In this document: positions 1 through 8,430 of the stretch, in pieces | Layout of the letters: each line of letters starts with the position of its first letter | How positions within the stretch are numbered: position 1 is the first letter of the stretch | Assembly (NCBI RefSeq): GCF_001046895.1 | Contig: NZ_CAQI01000059.1 | Span: forward strand, 1 to 64,000 | DNA length: 64,000 nt | Direction of reading: 5' to 3' | Origin: Pseudarthrobacter siccitolerans | Lineage (GTDB): Bacteria > Actinomycetota > Actinomycetes > Actinomycetales > Micrococcaceae | Position numbers and translations under genes: made by a program | Notes under the pieces: generated by a model | Database searches by the model: none | The model's input: the letters and a program-made list of their open reading frames with translations, nothing else | Told to the model about the DNA's origin: nothing

Positions 1-215
1 GCCCCGTCAGGGTCAAAACCCAAACCTGACGGCCGTCCGGGTACATCAGCGATATCCTCGACCAACCCGTCATGGGACAGGCGACAGACTTTGCGGCGGC
101 TCATGTCCGAAAACCACAGCGCTCCACGGTGCCAGCGGGCGCCCTCGAGATAACCGAGATCACCCTTCGCCACAACACGGCGAGCATCAGCGGGCAGTAC
201 TCTTGGCGAATCCAT
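1..215 (-). CDS. SMP-30/gluconolactonase/LRE-like protein, N-terminal part
   Basis: This is the N-terminal ~71 residues of a beta-propeller enzyme; the rest lies beyond the left edge of the window. The peptide reads YLEGARWHRGALWFSDM, then a segment ending SGLGFDPDG. That pattern (an E before G-x-x-W, then L-W-F-S-D, later G-x-x-P-S-G-L-G-F) is typical of the first blade of SMP-30/gluconolactonase proteins, which hydrolyse sugar lactones or related esters and bind a divalent metal through the early Glu. The start ATG at 213-215 has AAGGAG about nine bases upstream. The MFS transporter further right reads in the same direction, so the two may share a pathway. The substrate cannot be inferred from this fragment. 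Confidence 0.75.
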   Translation of the reverse strand, partial: MDSPRVLPADARRVVAKGDLGYLEGARWHRGALWFSDMSRRKVCRLSHDGLVEDIADVPGRPSGLGFDPDG

Positions 216-385
216 ATAAATTTGCTCCTTGTCGAAACTGTTGATGAAACTTGCGGTAAAGAACGCCGGTGAAAACTCTGTGGGCTAGGGCGTCCAGCGG
301 TTTACGCTTTTTCGCCCGGCTCGCGATAGGCGCTAGCGACGAGCAAGCGCATACGGTTCAGCAAACGCGAGTAGCCCCTCTCGAC

Positions 386-618
386 TCGTCCAGGGCGCTA
401 CGGACACACCTTCGCGACCGCGACATAAGGCCGCAGACCTTAGGCCTTTGACAAAGAGGACTACAAAGACCGGAACGTCGTCGAACGGAACTTCACCTCC
501 TTAAAAGCAGTCGCGGGCTCTGGCAACACGCTACGACAAACGCGCACTCACCAATCGCGGAGGATCCGGTCTTCGAGCAAACACCATGTGGCTGACAGCT
601 TTAGGAGACACGTCCTAG
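386..618 (+). pseudogene. IS5-family transposase remnant (C-terminal part, two frameshifts)
   Basis: Three pieces in successive frames match the order of an IS5/IS427-type transposase C-terminus. First is SSRALRTHLRDRDI (386 on), like the usual Y-S-S-R-x-I-R-x-x-L-R-x-R-x-I segment. Second is AFDKEDYKDRNVVERNF (from 444), which contains the conserved Y-K-x-R-N-x-V-E-R signature with the last DDE-motif Glu. Third is RALATRYDKRALTNRGG, ending in WLTALGDTS and a stop at 616-618. The frame shifts between each piece, so no functional enzyme can be made. Clear terminal inverted repeats or target duplications were not found, so the element's ends are undefined. Confidence 0.7.
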
Positions 619-649
619 CCGGTTTGGGAATGTCACACGAAGCTCAGTC

Positions 650-2086
650 TTAGTCCCGAATGCCATTCAAATCTTCACTGCCTGGTTTTATCGGTGCTCG
701 CAAGGAATCGGCTGAGTCGTTGGCGACCTCGAGTTCGTTGACGACCTCGAGCGACCTGTTTGTGGTTCGGGTACCGAAGACCAGGATGATCGTTCCGGCC
801 AGGAGGAACAGGCCCGCCAGGATGACGTACAACCACTGAAATCCCCATGCTGTGTATATCGCTGCAACTGAGATTCCCGAAAGAAAACCAGTGACTCGCG
901 CTGCGCCATTGACTGCGCCGACTCCCACACCTCGGAGGGCCGTGGGAAAAACTTCGGGAATGTAGGTGTAAAAGGAGACAGTCATGCTGGTCGCGGCCAT
1001 GCTTGCTGCAAAAGCGGCGATTAGGCTCACTGTGGAGTCACTGACGAACGCGAAGGTCAGCATCGCAACCGTTGTAATGACTGCCGCGACGAATAGGATC
1101 ACCTTGCGCTCGATTTTGTCCGCGATGAAATAGATGATTACGGGCCCCACAATCGTTGCTAGCGATACGATACTTGCGAACTGCAAGGCCGCCGTCTGTG
1201 ACATCCCACGCGAGGTGAGGATTGTCGGGATCCATGCTTGAAAGCCGACCAGACAGAAGAGATAGATACCGAACGCTGAAGACATGACCATCAGGCGCTG
1301 GAGTACTTTCCCGCGAAATAGGTCACGTAGTTTCTGTCGCGTTTGAATCGGCGGCAGAGACTGGGGTTGTGGCAACACCTTTCCCCGCTCCTGTGCAGCC
1401 TTCTCGAGGGACAACACGGTGCGCGTCGCTGCCTCACTCCGGTTGTGGGCCACTTGCCATCGCACGGTTTCGGGGACGAAGCGGAGAACAATAAGAGCGG
1501 TCAGGATGCCGACGCCGCCGATAGCAAAAACCCATCGCCAGGCGCTCGGCCCGGACGGAACGATCGTCAGAGCAGTAAATGTCGTGACGGGTACTCCGGC
1601 GAATCCAATGAACGTGAGCACGGTGAAGAACCTTCCGCGCTTCGCACTTGGAAACATCTCGCTCACCATAACCATGAGCACACCTATGGCCGCTTGCATT
1701 CCGACACCTGTGATGACTCGGAAGGCTAGCAGCCACTCGGGCGAGGGAGCCAGCGCTGAACCGAGGGATCCAAGCCCGAAGACGAAGCACCCGGCTACCA
1801 GCGCGGGGCGGCGCCCAAACCGGTCTGAGAGGCGTCCACCAGCCACAGCGCCGACGAACATGCCGATGAACACAGACGACGCCAGTACACCGATCTCACC
1901 GATTGAGAGGCCCCACTCGTTGCGGATGGCGGGTGCCAGTGAGGCGAACATTACATTGTCGAAGGTCTCGACAAAGAACACCAGCCCTAGGACCGATATC
2001 CAAAGGATGTGATGTTTGGTTATCGGCAGTCTGTCCAAACGAGCATCGAGCATCGAGCCTTCCTGCTCGAGCGTTGAAGTAGTCAT
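650..2086 (-). CDS. MFS transporter, metabolite/aromatic-acid:H+ symporter type
   Basis: A 478-residue inner-membrane transporter of the major facilitator superfamily. The N-terminal half carries the family signature between TM2 and TM3 (GGRLSDRFGRRPAL, about residues 82-95), and hydrophobic stretches fit 12 helices with a long polar middle loop near residues 215-250. The opening (LDRLPITKHH, then a first helix containing F-V-E-T-F-D) resembles the aromatic-acid and metabolite:H+ symporter branches, so an organic acid is a reasonable guess for cargo. The start ATG at 2084-2086 has AGGAGA seven bases upstream. It is divergent from the LysR gene at 2649, a common arrangement for a LysR-controlled uptake gene. 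Substrate is unknown. Confidence 0.85.
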   Translation of the reverse strand: MTTSTLEQEGSMLDARLDRLPITKHHILWISVLGLVFFVETFDNVMFASLAPAIRNEWGLSIGEIGVLASSVFIGMFVGAVAGGRLSDRFGRRPALVAGCFVFGLGSLGSALAPSPEWLLAFRVITGVGMQAAIGVLMVMVSEMFPSAKRGRFFTVLTFIGFAGVPVTTFTALTIVPSGPSAWRWVFAIGGVGILTALIVLRFVPETVRWQVAHNRSEAATRTVLSLEKAAQERGKVLPQPQSLPPIQTRQKLRDLFRGKVLQRLMVMSSAFGIYLFCLVGFQAWIPTILTSRGMSQTAALQFASIVSLATIVGPVIIYFIADKIERKVILFVAAVITTVAMLTFAFVSDSTVSLIAAFAASMAATSMTVSFYTYIPEVFPTALRGVGVGAVNGAARVTGFLSGISVAAIYTAWGFQWLYVILAGLFLLAGTIILVFGTRTTNRSLEVVNELEVANDSADSLRAPIKPGSEDLNGIRD

Positions 2087-2648
2087 TGTTCTCCTCTGAT
2101 GTCTTTAGGTGTCGAAAATATTGGCTGATCAAGATTGCGAGAGTAGAAGCTTCCCGGTACCAGCGGCGGATATTGCCGCCACCGGGACCGTGTGAAGTTC
2201 ACGCCGCACGACAATCCGGATTGTTACTTGGATGTGGCTTAGGGGGTGCCGCCAACCGCGGACGGTTTCCACCCCATGATTCAGGGACAAGTTTTGCTAT
2301 CGACGCGCTGCTTCCGCCGAAGTGGTCCCGGCGACGCTGAACTCCCTGCCGAGATCCTTGCTGATGGAGTCGTCGGCTGGACCCTACGTGGCTCGGGTCA
2401 TTGTGAAGGCGGCTAGCAGACGGGTGCATGACCCAGTGGTATGGCTGCTTTGAGGCTTGGAGTAGTCGTCATTGACTGTAATTCCTTAGGTGAGTGCAGG
2501 CAGTTCGTATTTAACGTGTTAGGGCAAAGTATCCCGAGTCACAATTGAAGGCGCTTCAGAGTGTAATTTCCAATGCCGCTTCGGTCGACCCGCTATACCC
2601 TAGGGTTATGGCAGCGCTAGGCTTCTTCGGGTAGCGGGTAGGGGGAGC
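2087..2648. other. 562-bp divergent intergenic region
   Basis: This region separates the leftward MFS gene from the rightward LysR gene and should hold both promoters. I find no convincing coding segment: the short frames on both strands lack ribosome sites and recognisable motifs. The one clear element is the palindrome at 2597-2606. The excess length suggests lost sequence, but I could not identify what was there. Confidence 0.5.
2597..2606. promoter_or_regulatory. ACCCTAGGGT palindrome before the LysR gene
   Basis: A perfect 10-bp palindrome, embedded in TATACCCTAGGGTTATG, lies 43 bases before the lysR-type start codon. LysR regulators often bind dyads upstream of themselves and of a divergent target, so it is a candidate autoregulatory site. 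It may also overlap a -10 element. No second copy was seen near the MFS start. Confidence 0.35.
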
Positions 2649-3527
2649 ATGGAGATACGGCAGTTGATTTACTTTTCGACGACATTTCGTCAAGGCTCGG
2701 TGACCCGGGCCGCGGAGGAGTTGATGATTTCCCAGCCGGCGCTGAGCCGGCAGATCCGTCGGTTCGAACGTGAAATCGGAACACCGCTCTTTGAACGGAT
2801 TCCTACAGGCGTGACGGCAACCGCTGCCGGGGTGGCACTCTACAGGCACGCACTGGCAATCCTTGATCTTGCCGAGAGCGCGGCTGAAGTGGCCGTTCTC
2901 GCCGCTCCAGAGGCGGAAACCGTCGAGGTGGGCTTGGCTCCCGGACTTCCGGGCGCTTGGGTTGCCACGCTCCTGTCAGCGGTTTCAAAACACGTGATTC
3001 CAGCGAGGATCAATTTCACCGACGCGGACAGCGCCACTCAGCTCCGGATGCTCCGAGAAGACAGGCTGGACATCGCCTTGGTTCATCAACCGCCGCCTGA
3101 TGGGTTGGCGAGCTATAGCCTCGGCGAGGAAGAATTCGGCGTCGCCGTCAGGCCTGGGGAGTCTAGGTCCACAGCTGAGACGTGGACAATGAAGCAACTC
3201 GATGGCCTCCGGGTTCTCGTGCACGCCAAGAATCAACTGCCTACTGTTCACTACCCTCTAATTAGCGCCGCCAACGAAGTGGGTGCCAGGCCGCTCTGGC
3301 AATTCGCCAACTACACACATCATGCAGAGGCCTGCGCCGATGCGGCAGGAGCGAACATTGCCATAATGACGCGAGCCGTGGCAGAGAGCCTCCTGCCTGA
3401 ATGGACTTGGGCTCGGCTGGTTGAGCCCTCGGTGGTGCTCAAGACCTGGTCTGCACGTCAGCCGGTTACGCGAGCCGTCGTCGCCGCCGTGGACAATGCC
3501 ATCAGGACTGCCTTTCCAACCCCGTAG
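2649..3527 (+). CDS. LysR-family transcriptional regulator
   Basis: A 292-residue regulator with the typical LysR plan. The winged helix-turn-helix covers residues 1-60 (MEIRQLIYFSTTF, then VTRAAEELMISQPALSRQI, the diagnostic recognition helix region), and a periplasmic-binding-like effector domain covers about residues 85-290. GGGGAG lies just before ATG 2649. It is divergent from the MFS transporter at 650-2086 and probably controls it, and perhaps the SMP-30-like gene beyond, in response to a pathway metabolite. The effector domain does not reveal its ligand. Confidence 0.88.
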   Translation: MEIRQLIYFSTTFRQGSVTRAAEELMISQPALSRQIRRFEREIGTPLFERIPTGVTATAAGVALYRHALAILDLAESAAEVAVLAAPEAETVEVGLAPGLPGAWVATLLSAVSKHVIPARINFTDADSATQLRMLREDRLDIALVHQPPPDGLASYSLGEEEFGVAVRPGESRSTAETWTMKQLDGLRVLVHAKNQLPTVHYPLISAANEVGARPLWQFANYTHHAEACADAAGANIAIMTRAVAESLLPEWTWARLVEPSVVLKTWSARQPVTRAVVAAVDNAIRTAFPTP

Positions 3528-4023
3528 CGAGGGCGTGCATTCCATGCCCCTACTCCTGTTGATTAAGGGCCGATAGTAACCCTATATAAAGCTGAAGGCT
3601 GTGTATTGCATCAAACGCATCAAATTGGGCCTTCAGGCAGGATTGGCGGCAGCGAGATCTGACCAGTTTCCGGGGGTGTCAGCCTTCGCACTCGATGCAG
3701 TACGACCGGCCGGTATCCTCGCGGGCGAGCTGGGACCTGTGCCGGACAGCCACTTGGTGGTCCTCCTTTCTGTTTTTGCCGGTTGTTCCTGACCCGAGAG
3801 CAACCTACACGATCGTGACGCTATTCCCCCAGGAGTGTCCTTCCGCCCTTGAGGAGGCGTCGTCGTCCGGTGAGTCTTGACGTGCTTCCTCCGTGAGCCG
3901 TCACTCGATTTCACACACCCACAGTTTGGAGGCCGCCTTGAATGGCCAGCGCATTGTTGTTCTCCCCAGTGCAATCAAAAGACGGAGGGAGTGACCCACA
4001 AAGCGGCTCTGTCCTCCTAACAG
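3528..4023. other. 496-bp intergenic region between convergent genes
   Basis: This lies between the end of the LysR gene and the end of mftR, so no promoter is required here. Short open frames on both strands have low-complexity, Pro/Thr/Arg-rich translations and no ribosome sites. An imperfect dyad near 3531-3552 (GGGCGTG / CATGCCC) could be a weak terminator for lysR but lacks a T-run. I see nothing else. Confidence 0.45.
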
Positions 4024-4614
4024 TTACTGGAGATACGAACGCAGTTCGTATAATTCCTGCTGGAGAATGCTGGGGAGGTCACCGTCAGGTTTGAGAAGCC
4101 ACTGCTCGTAGGACGAAATTGCCAGGGCGAGGCTGATGTGTCCCGCGAGTCGGGGTAGCAGGGATTCGCTTCCCAAGTCGAGACGTCGTGCAACGTAGTC
4201 TTCGATCACTCCGCGCCAGGCCGCGTATTTAAGCGCTGAATGGGCCTGCAGAGCCGGCGTCTCCAAAATCAGTCTCATTCGGATCCGATGCTGGGCTAGC
4301 GCCTCCTTGTCGTAGTCATTAAAAGCCACGACACACCTGTGCACGGCTTCGAAAACGGGCACGTCCGCGGGTACGTTCGCCAGCTGTTCGGCAAAATCCC
4401 GAAGGCTCTGATCGAACTGGCCCCACGGGATGTCGTTTTTGGACGGGAAATACCGGAAGAGCGTTCGGCGCCCGACGCCCACGCCCTCGGCGATCTGTTC
4501 CATGGTGGTCTCATCAAAGCCCTGCGCCTCAAACAACCTGAATGCTGCACGCTCGATAGAGCCATGGTCCGTTACGGCCCGACGGCCCCGGGTGCGGTTG
4601 GTGAGTGCGGTCAT
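4024..4614 (-). CDS. mftR: Mycofactocin-system TetR regulator MftR
   Basis: A 196-residue TetR-family repressor. The N-terminal helix-turn-helix is clear: IERAAFRLFEAQGFDET, then a recognition helix in GVGRRTLFRYFPSKND (about residues 48-63). The C-terminal ligand domain is of the type found in MftR proteins, described in mycobacteria as acyl-CoA responsive. Its position, divergent from mftA with a 115-bp gap, is the standard one for mftR. It is expected to repress the mft operon and itself. The start is ATG 4612-4614; only a weak Shine-Dalgarno is visible, which would suit low expression of a repressor. Confidence 0.88.
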   Translation of the reverse strand: MTALTNRTRGRRAVTDHGSIERAAFRLFEAQGFDETTMEQIAEGVGVGRRTLFRYFPSKNDIPWGQFDQSLRDFAEQLANVPADVPVFEAVHRCVVAFNDYDKEALAQHRIRMRLILETPALQAHSALKYAAWRGVIEDYVARRLDLGSESLLPRLAGHISLALAISSYEQWLLKPDGDLPSILQQELYELRSYLQ

Positions 4615-4657
4615 CGTGAGAACAACTTAGCAGTATCTACCGTCCACCCTATCTTTT

Positions 4658-4672
4658 TGGCGCTGAGTGCCA
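4658..4672. promoter_or_regulatory. Imperfect dyad in the mftR-mftA promoter region
   Basis: TGGCGC-TGA-GTGCCA is an inverted repeat with one mismatched pair, in the middle of the 115-bp region between the divergent mftR and mftA genes. A TetR repressor such as MftR would be expected to bind a short dyad here. This is a position-based candidate only; the arms are short. Confidence 0.3.
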
Positions 4673-4729
4673 TTATTCTAATGTGACGTCCTCGGAACCT
4701 CCCGAGACAGTCCGGATAGGAGAAGAACT

Positions 4730-4843
4730 GTGGAATACGTGAACCCCAATCTTGAAAGCGTCAGCACCATCGAAGAGGCCGACCTTGTCATCGAAGATCT
4801 CGTCGAGGACGTGTCTATTGATGGCATGTGCGGCGTGTACTAG
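4730..4843 (+). CDS. mftA: Mycofactocin precursor peptide MftA (37 aa)
   Basis: A 37-residue ribosomal peptide starting at GTG 4730, with AGGAGA seven bases upstream. It is acidic through the middle and ends in VSIDGMCGVY, the hallmark C-terminus of mycofactocin precursors. Known chemistry: MftC oxidatively decarboxylates the final Tyr and crosslinks it to the preceding Val, and MftE then cuts after the Gly to free the two-residue core. The leader (residues 1 to about 29) is recognised by MftB. The gene sits 12 bp before mftB. Confidence 0.97.
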   Translation: MEYVNPNLESVSTIEEADLVIEDLVEDVSIDGMCGVY

Positions 4844-4855
4844 GCGCCCGGACAA

Positions 4856-5155
4856 ATGAGCCCAACCAGCACAGACACCATGCTCGATGAGGAGTGGATG
4901 CTGTCACCGGCTGTTGCGTTACGGCCGGAACCGTTCGGGGCGATGGCTTATCACTTCGGGAACCGCAAGCTCACGTTCCTTAAGAAGCCGGAGCTCGTCA
5001 GGGTGATTCGTTCCCTGGAAGGCAGCGGAACAGTCCGCGACGCGCTGGTGCAGTCAGATGTCCCCGAAGGCCAATGGCCCGCCTATGTCGGCGCGTTGCG
5101 CAGTCTCGCTGCGACCGACATGATCCGCGCCAGCAAAGGAAAGAACAATGACTAA
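4856..5155 (+). CDS. mftB: Mycofactocin biosynthesis chaperone MftB
   Basis: A 99-residue PqqD-like RiPP recognition element. In this family the protein forms a small winged-helix fold that binds the MftA leader and presents the peptide to the radical SAM enzyme MftC. Seen here: a Pro-rich start, then ALRPEPFGAMAYHFGNRKL and KKPELVRVIRSLEG, the characteristic MftB strands and helix, and a second helix set around WPAYVGALRSLAATDMI. It follows mftA by 12 bp and overlaps mftC by 8 bp, which implies translational coupling. Length matches the family. Confidence 0.95.
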   Translation: MSPTSTDTMLDEEWMLSPAVALRPEPFGAMAYHFGNRKLTFLKKPELVRVIRSLEGSGTVRDALVQSDVPEGQWPAYVGALRSLAATDMIRASKGKNND

Positions 5156-6383
5156 CGTCGTTAGCACGCCTGTGGCACGCCCATCAGGAGGGTCCCTGGT
5201 GGACCAGTTCGAATTCGGGCTCGACGCCCCGATCTGCCTCACCTGGGAATTGACCTACGCCTGCAACCTGGCCTGCGTTCACTGCCTGTCGTCCTCGGGG
5301 CGGCGGGATCCGCGTGAGTTGACCACCGAGCAATGCGAAGCCGTGATCGATGAACTGCAGCGCATGCAGGTCTTTTACGTCAACATCGGCGGCGGAGAAC
5401 CGACCGTCCGCCCGGACTTCTGGCACCTACTCCAGTATGCAGTCGACCACCAGGTCGGCGTGAAATTCTCCACCAACGGCATCCGCATCGATAAGGAAAA
5501 AGCGGCCTTTCTAGCGTCCACACCCTATGTGGACGTCCAGATATCACTCGACGGGGCCACCGCGGAAGTCAACGACTACGTCCGCGGCCCCGGCTCCTAC
5601 GCCACAGCAATCCGCGCCCTGAAAAACCTCAATGAAGCCGGTTTCAAGGACGCCAAAGTATCGGTCGTGGTTACCCGTCAAAACGTGGGCCAGCTTGATG
5701 AATTCAAACGCATCGCAGACGAACACGGTGCCACTCTGCGGCTTACCCGGCTCCGCCCCTCCGGCCGCGGCGCCGACGTTTGGGACGAACTGCACCCCCT
5801 CCCCGAACAGCAGCGCATCATCTACGACTGGCTGATCGCCAACGGAGACAACGTCCTGACAGGAGATTCCTTTTTTCACCTGGCGCCCTTCGGCGAAAGC
5901 CTGCCGGGCCTGAATCTGTGCGGTGCCGGCCGGGTCGTTTGCCTGATTGATCCGGTGGGTGATGTCTACGCCTGCCCGTTCGCTATCCACGACAACTTCC
6001 TGGCCGGCAATGTGCTGAATGACGGGGGATTCAAGGAGGTCTGGCAGAAATCAGAGCTTTTCAAAGACTTCAGGTCTCCGCAGACGTCAGGGGCCTGCAC
6101 CAAGTGCGCATTCTTCGACAGCTGTCGCGGCGGCTGCATGGCAGCTAAGTTTTTCACCGGTCTTCCGCTGGATGGCCCTGACCCTGAGTGCGTCCAGGGC
6201 TACGGCGAAACGGCCCTGGCCGGAGACCGGAGCCGGCCCCAACCCGGCCAGGACCATTCACGCAAAGCCCTCCCGAAGCGGGCACAGCCTGTCATGGTTC
6301 AGCTCAGCCTCACACGGCCGGATCCCGTAGCGCCGCCCGTGTCCGCTTGCGCCGCCAGTCCACTGGCCGGCTTCCAACCGTAG
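5148..6383 (+). CDS. mftC: Mycofactocin radical SAM maturase MftC
   Basis: A 411-residue radical S-adenosylmethionine enzyme that decarboxylates the C-terminal Tyr of MftA and forms the Val-Tyr crosslink. The radical SAM cluster ligands are C39-x3-C43-x2-C46 in YACNLACVHCLSSSG. Downstream GGGEP and related TIM-barrel motifs are present. A SPASM/auxiliary cluster domain follows: LCGAGRVVCLIDPVGDVYAC, then CTKCAFFDSCRGGCMA and PDPECVQGYGETAL. About 55 residues beyond the last Cys form a basic, Pro-rich tail (after about residue 362) that looks disordered. It overlaps mftB and precedes mftD by 30 bp. Confidence 0.96.
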   Translation: MTNVVSTPVARPSGGSLVDQFEFGLDAPICLTWELTYACNLACVHCLSSSGRRDPRELTTEQCEAVIDELQRMQVFYVNIGGGEPTVRPDFWHLLQYAVDHQVGVKFSTNGIRIDKEKAAFLASTPYVDVQISLDGATAEVNDYVRGPGSYATAIRALKNLNEAGFKDAKVSVVVTRQNVGQLDEFKRIADEHGATLRLTRLRPSGRGADVWDELHPLPEQQRIIYDWLIANGDNVLTGDSFFHLAPFGESLPGLNLCGAGRVVCLIDPVGDVYACPFAIHDNFLAGNVLNDGGFKEVWQKSELFKDFRSPQTSGACTKCAFFDSCRGGCMAAKFFTGLPLDGPDPECVQGYGETALAGDRSRPQPGQDHSRKALPKRAQPVMVQLSLTRPDPVAPPVSACAASPLAGFQP

Positions 6384-6413
6384 CGAGTTCTACAACAGTT
6401 TCGAAAGGCAATT

Positions 6414-7616
6414 ATGTTCAAGAATCCCTGGGCACAGAACCCCTGGTTCGAATCCGTGGCCGAGGCACAGCGCCGGGCCAAAAAACGCCTCCCGGCATCC
6501 GTCTATGCCGCCCTGCTCGCCGGCTCGGAACGTGGAGTGACGCTGGATGACAACACCTCCGCTTTCGGCGAGCTCGGCTTCGCCCCCCATGTCGTGGGCC
6601 ATCCCGCAGAACGTCATCTGGCCACCACCGTGATGGGCCAGCAAATTTCCCTCCCGGTCCTGATCTCCCCCACAGGAGTCCAGGCCGTCCACCCCGACGG
6701 TGAAGTCGCTGTGGCCCGGGCAGCCGCCACGCGCGGAACCATCGTTGGCCTGAGCTCCTTCGCCTCCAAACCCTTGGAGGAAGTCACGGCCGCGAACGAC
6801 AAGACGTTCTACCAGATGTACTGGACCGGAACCCGGGAACAGATGGTCAACCGCATGGACCGCGCGCGGGCGGCCGGCGCTAAAGGCCTGATCGTCACCA
6901 CCGACTGGTCCTTCTCCATGGGAAGGGACTGGGGCAGCCCCGAGATCCCCGAAAAGGTCGACCTCAAGGCAGCCATCAGGCTTGCTCCCGAAGTGATGCT
7001 CAAGCCCCGCTGGCTGGCGTCCTTCGCCCGCAGCCTGCCCGACCTGACGGCACCCAATCTCGCCCCTGTAGGCGAGAAGGGCCCCACCTTCTTCGGCGCG
7101 TACTACGAATGGATGCAAACCCCGCCGCCGACGTGGGAGGACATCGCATGGATCGTCACAGAGTGGGGCGGGCCCGTGATGCTGAAAGGCATCTGTCGTG
7201 TCGATGACGCGCTGCGCGCCGTCGACGCCGGAGTCACGGCCATCTCCGTGTCCAACCACGGCGGCAACAACCTGGACAGCACACCGGCCCCGATCCGTGT
7301 CCTGCCCTCGATCGCCAACGCGGTGGGCGACCAGGCGGAAATCGTTTTGGACGGCGGCATCCGCCGCGGCAGCGACGTCGTCAAGGCGCTGGCACTGGGC
7401 GCCCGCGCGGTCATGATCGGACGCGCCTACCTATGGGGACTCTCCGCCAACGGCCAGGCAGGTGTGGAAAACGTACTGGACATCCTGCGAGGAGGCATCG
7501 ACTCTGCCTTACTCGGGCTCAGCGTCCCGTCAGTGCAGGACCTTCGACCTGAACACCTTGTTATTCCTCCAGGGTTTGTCCGGGAGTTGGGTGTTCCTGC
7601 CACTGTCCGGTCATGA
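6414..7616 (+). CDS. mftD: Pre-mycofactocin synthase MftD (FMN-dependent)
   Basis: A 400-residue member of the FMN-dependent alpha-hydroxyacid oxidase family. In the pathway it oxidises the released cyclic dipeptide AHDP to the alpha-keto amide that gives mycofactocin its redox activity. The N-terminal part has the substrate/FMN loop (LISPTGVQAVHPDGEVAVA). The C-terminal part has the active-site VSNHGGNNLDSTPAP, with the catalytic His near residue 282, and the FMN-phosphate segment VLDGGIRRGSDVVKALALGA and AVMIGRAYLWGL. Typical family length. Its last 4 bp overlap the start of mftE (ATGA). Confidence 0.95.
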   Translation: MFKNPWAQNPWFESVAEAQRRAKKRLPASVYAALLAGSERGVTLDDNTSAFGELGFAPHVVGHPAERHLATTVMGQQISLPVLISPTGVQAVHPDGEVAVARAAATRGTIVGLSSFASKPLEEVTAANDKTFYQMYWTGTREQMVNRMDRARAAGAKGLIVTTDWSFSMGRDWGSPEIPEKVDLKAAIRLAPEVMLKPRWLASFARSLPDLTAPNLAPVGEKGPTFFGAYYEWMQTPPPTWEDIAWIVTEWGGPVMLKGICRVDDALRAVDAGVTAISVSNHGGNNLDSTPAPIRVLPSIANAVGDQAEIVLDGGIRRGSDVVKALALGARAVMIGRAYLWGLSANGQAGVENVLDILRGGIDSALLGLSVPSVQDLRPEHLVIPPGFVRELGVPATVRS

Positions 7617-8344
7617 CTAACAGCCGGAGCGGGCTGGGCAGGCTTACCTGGCCCGACGTTCCGCGCAGCCCGACGGTGCTGGTCCCCGTCGGCTCTACGG
7701 AACAGCACGGCCCCCACCTGCCCTTTAACACGGATGCGGTAATAGCAACCGCCGTCGCCGACGCACTGGCTTCACGGGTTCAAGGGCAGGTAGTGGTTGC
7801 TCCGGCAGTGACTTATGGCTCCAGCGGCGAACACCAGTCCTTCGCAGGTACCGTGTCCATCGGATCCGAGGTTTTGCACATGCTGATCGTTGAGCTTGTC
7901 CGCTCGCTGTCGACCTGGGCTGGTCGTATCGTCCTCGTCAACGCCCACGGCGGGAATGTCCCGGCGCTGTCAAAGTCGGTGCTCCAGCTACAAGCAGAGC
8001 AGCACAGCGTCGCATGGCTGCCCTGTAGTGTCCCGGGCGCTGACCTGCATGCCGGCAGGACGGAGACGTCGCTGATGCTTCACCTCAATGCGGAAACGGT
8101 CCGAATGGAACGGGCCGTAGCAGGCGAGTTGCGTCCCCTCGAAGAGCTGATGCCGGAGCTGCTTGCCAGCGGCGTCGCCGCCGTCTCTCCCTCCGGCGTT
8201 CTGGGCGATCCAACTGGGGCAAACGCCTACGAGGGCGCCCGGATACTTGACTTGATGGTGCATGACGCTGCACACCGAATTGCCGGGGGCGCGCTTGCCC
8301 GGAACGGAATGCTTACGTCCAATGGGCAGCAGCAGCGAGTCTGA
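7613..8344 (+). CDS. mftE: Mycofactocin peptidase MftE (creatininase family)
   Basis: A 243-residue metal-dependent amidohydrolase of the creatininase fold. It cleaves modified MftA to release the Val-Tyr derived core. Metal ligands are visible in PVGSTEQHGPHLPFNTD (E30, H32, D41) and further ones in NAHGGNVPAL and the late acidic segments (LHAGRTETSLML, residues ~144-155, containing the conserved His and Glu). It overlaps mftD by 4 bp. An 86-bp gap follows before the next gene, and a gene of unknown function, not mftF, comes next. Confidence 0.94.
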   Translation: MTNSRSGLGRLTWPDVPRSPTVLVPVGSTEQHGPHLPFNTDAVIATAVADALASRVQGQVVVAPAVTYGSSGEHQSFAGTVSIGSEVLHMLIVELVRSLSTWAGRIVLVNAHGGNVPALSKSVLQLQAEQHSVAWLPCSVPGADLHAGRTETSLMLHLNAETVRMERAVAGELRPLEELMPELLASGVAAVSPSGVLGDPTGANAYEGARILDLMVHDAAHRIAGGALARNGMLTSNGQQQRV

Positions 8345-8430
8345 CTCCAGTCAGGGCCGCCTGAAACCCCTTCCCAAATCGCATTGCCTCGACCATTGTC
8401 ATGCTGCTGGTTGCCGAAGAAAGGAACCCC

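Noticed and set aside
3531..3552. Imperfect dyad after lysR considered as a terminator
   Set aside because: Mismatched arms and no T-run; listed only within the gap description.
3633..3974. 113-codon - strand frame between lysR and mftR
   Set aside because: No ribosome site, no motif and composition unlike neighbouring proteins.
4691..4706. CTCGG / CCGAG hairpin just before the mftA ribosome site
   Set aside because: Only a 5-bp stem; too common in GC-rich DNA to call a riboswitch or attenuator.
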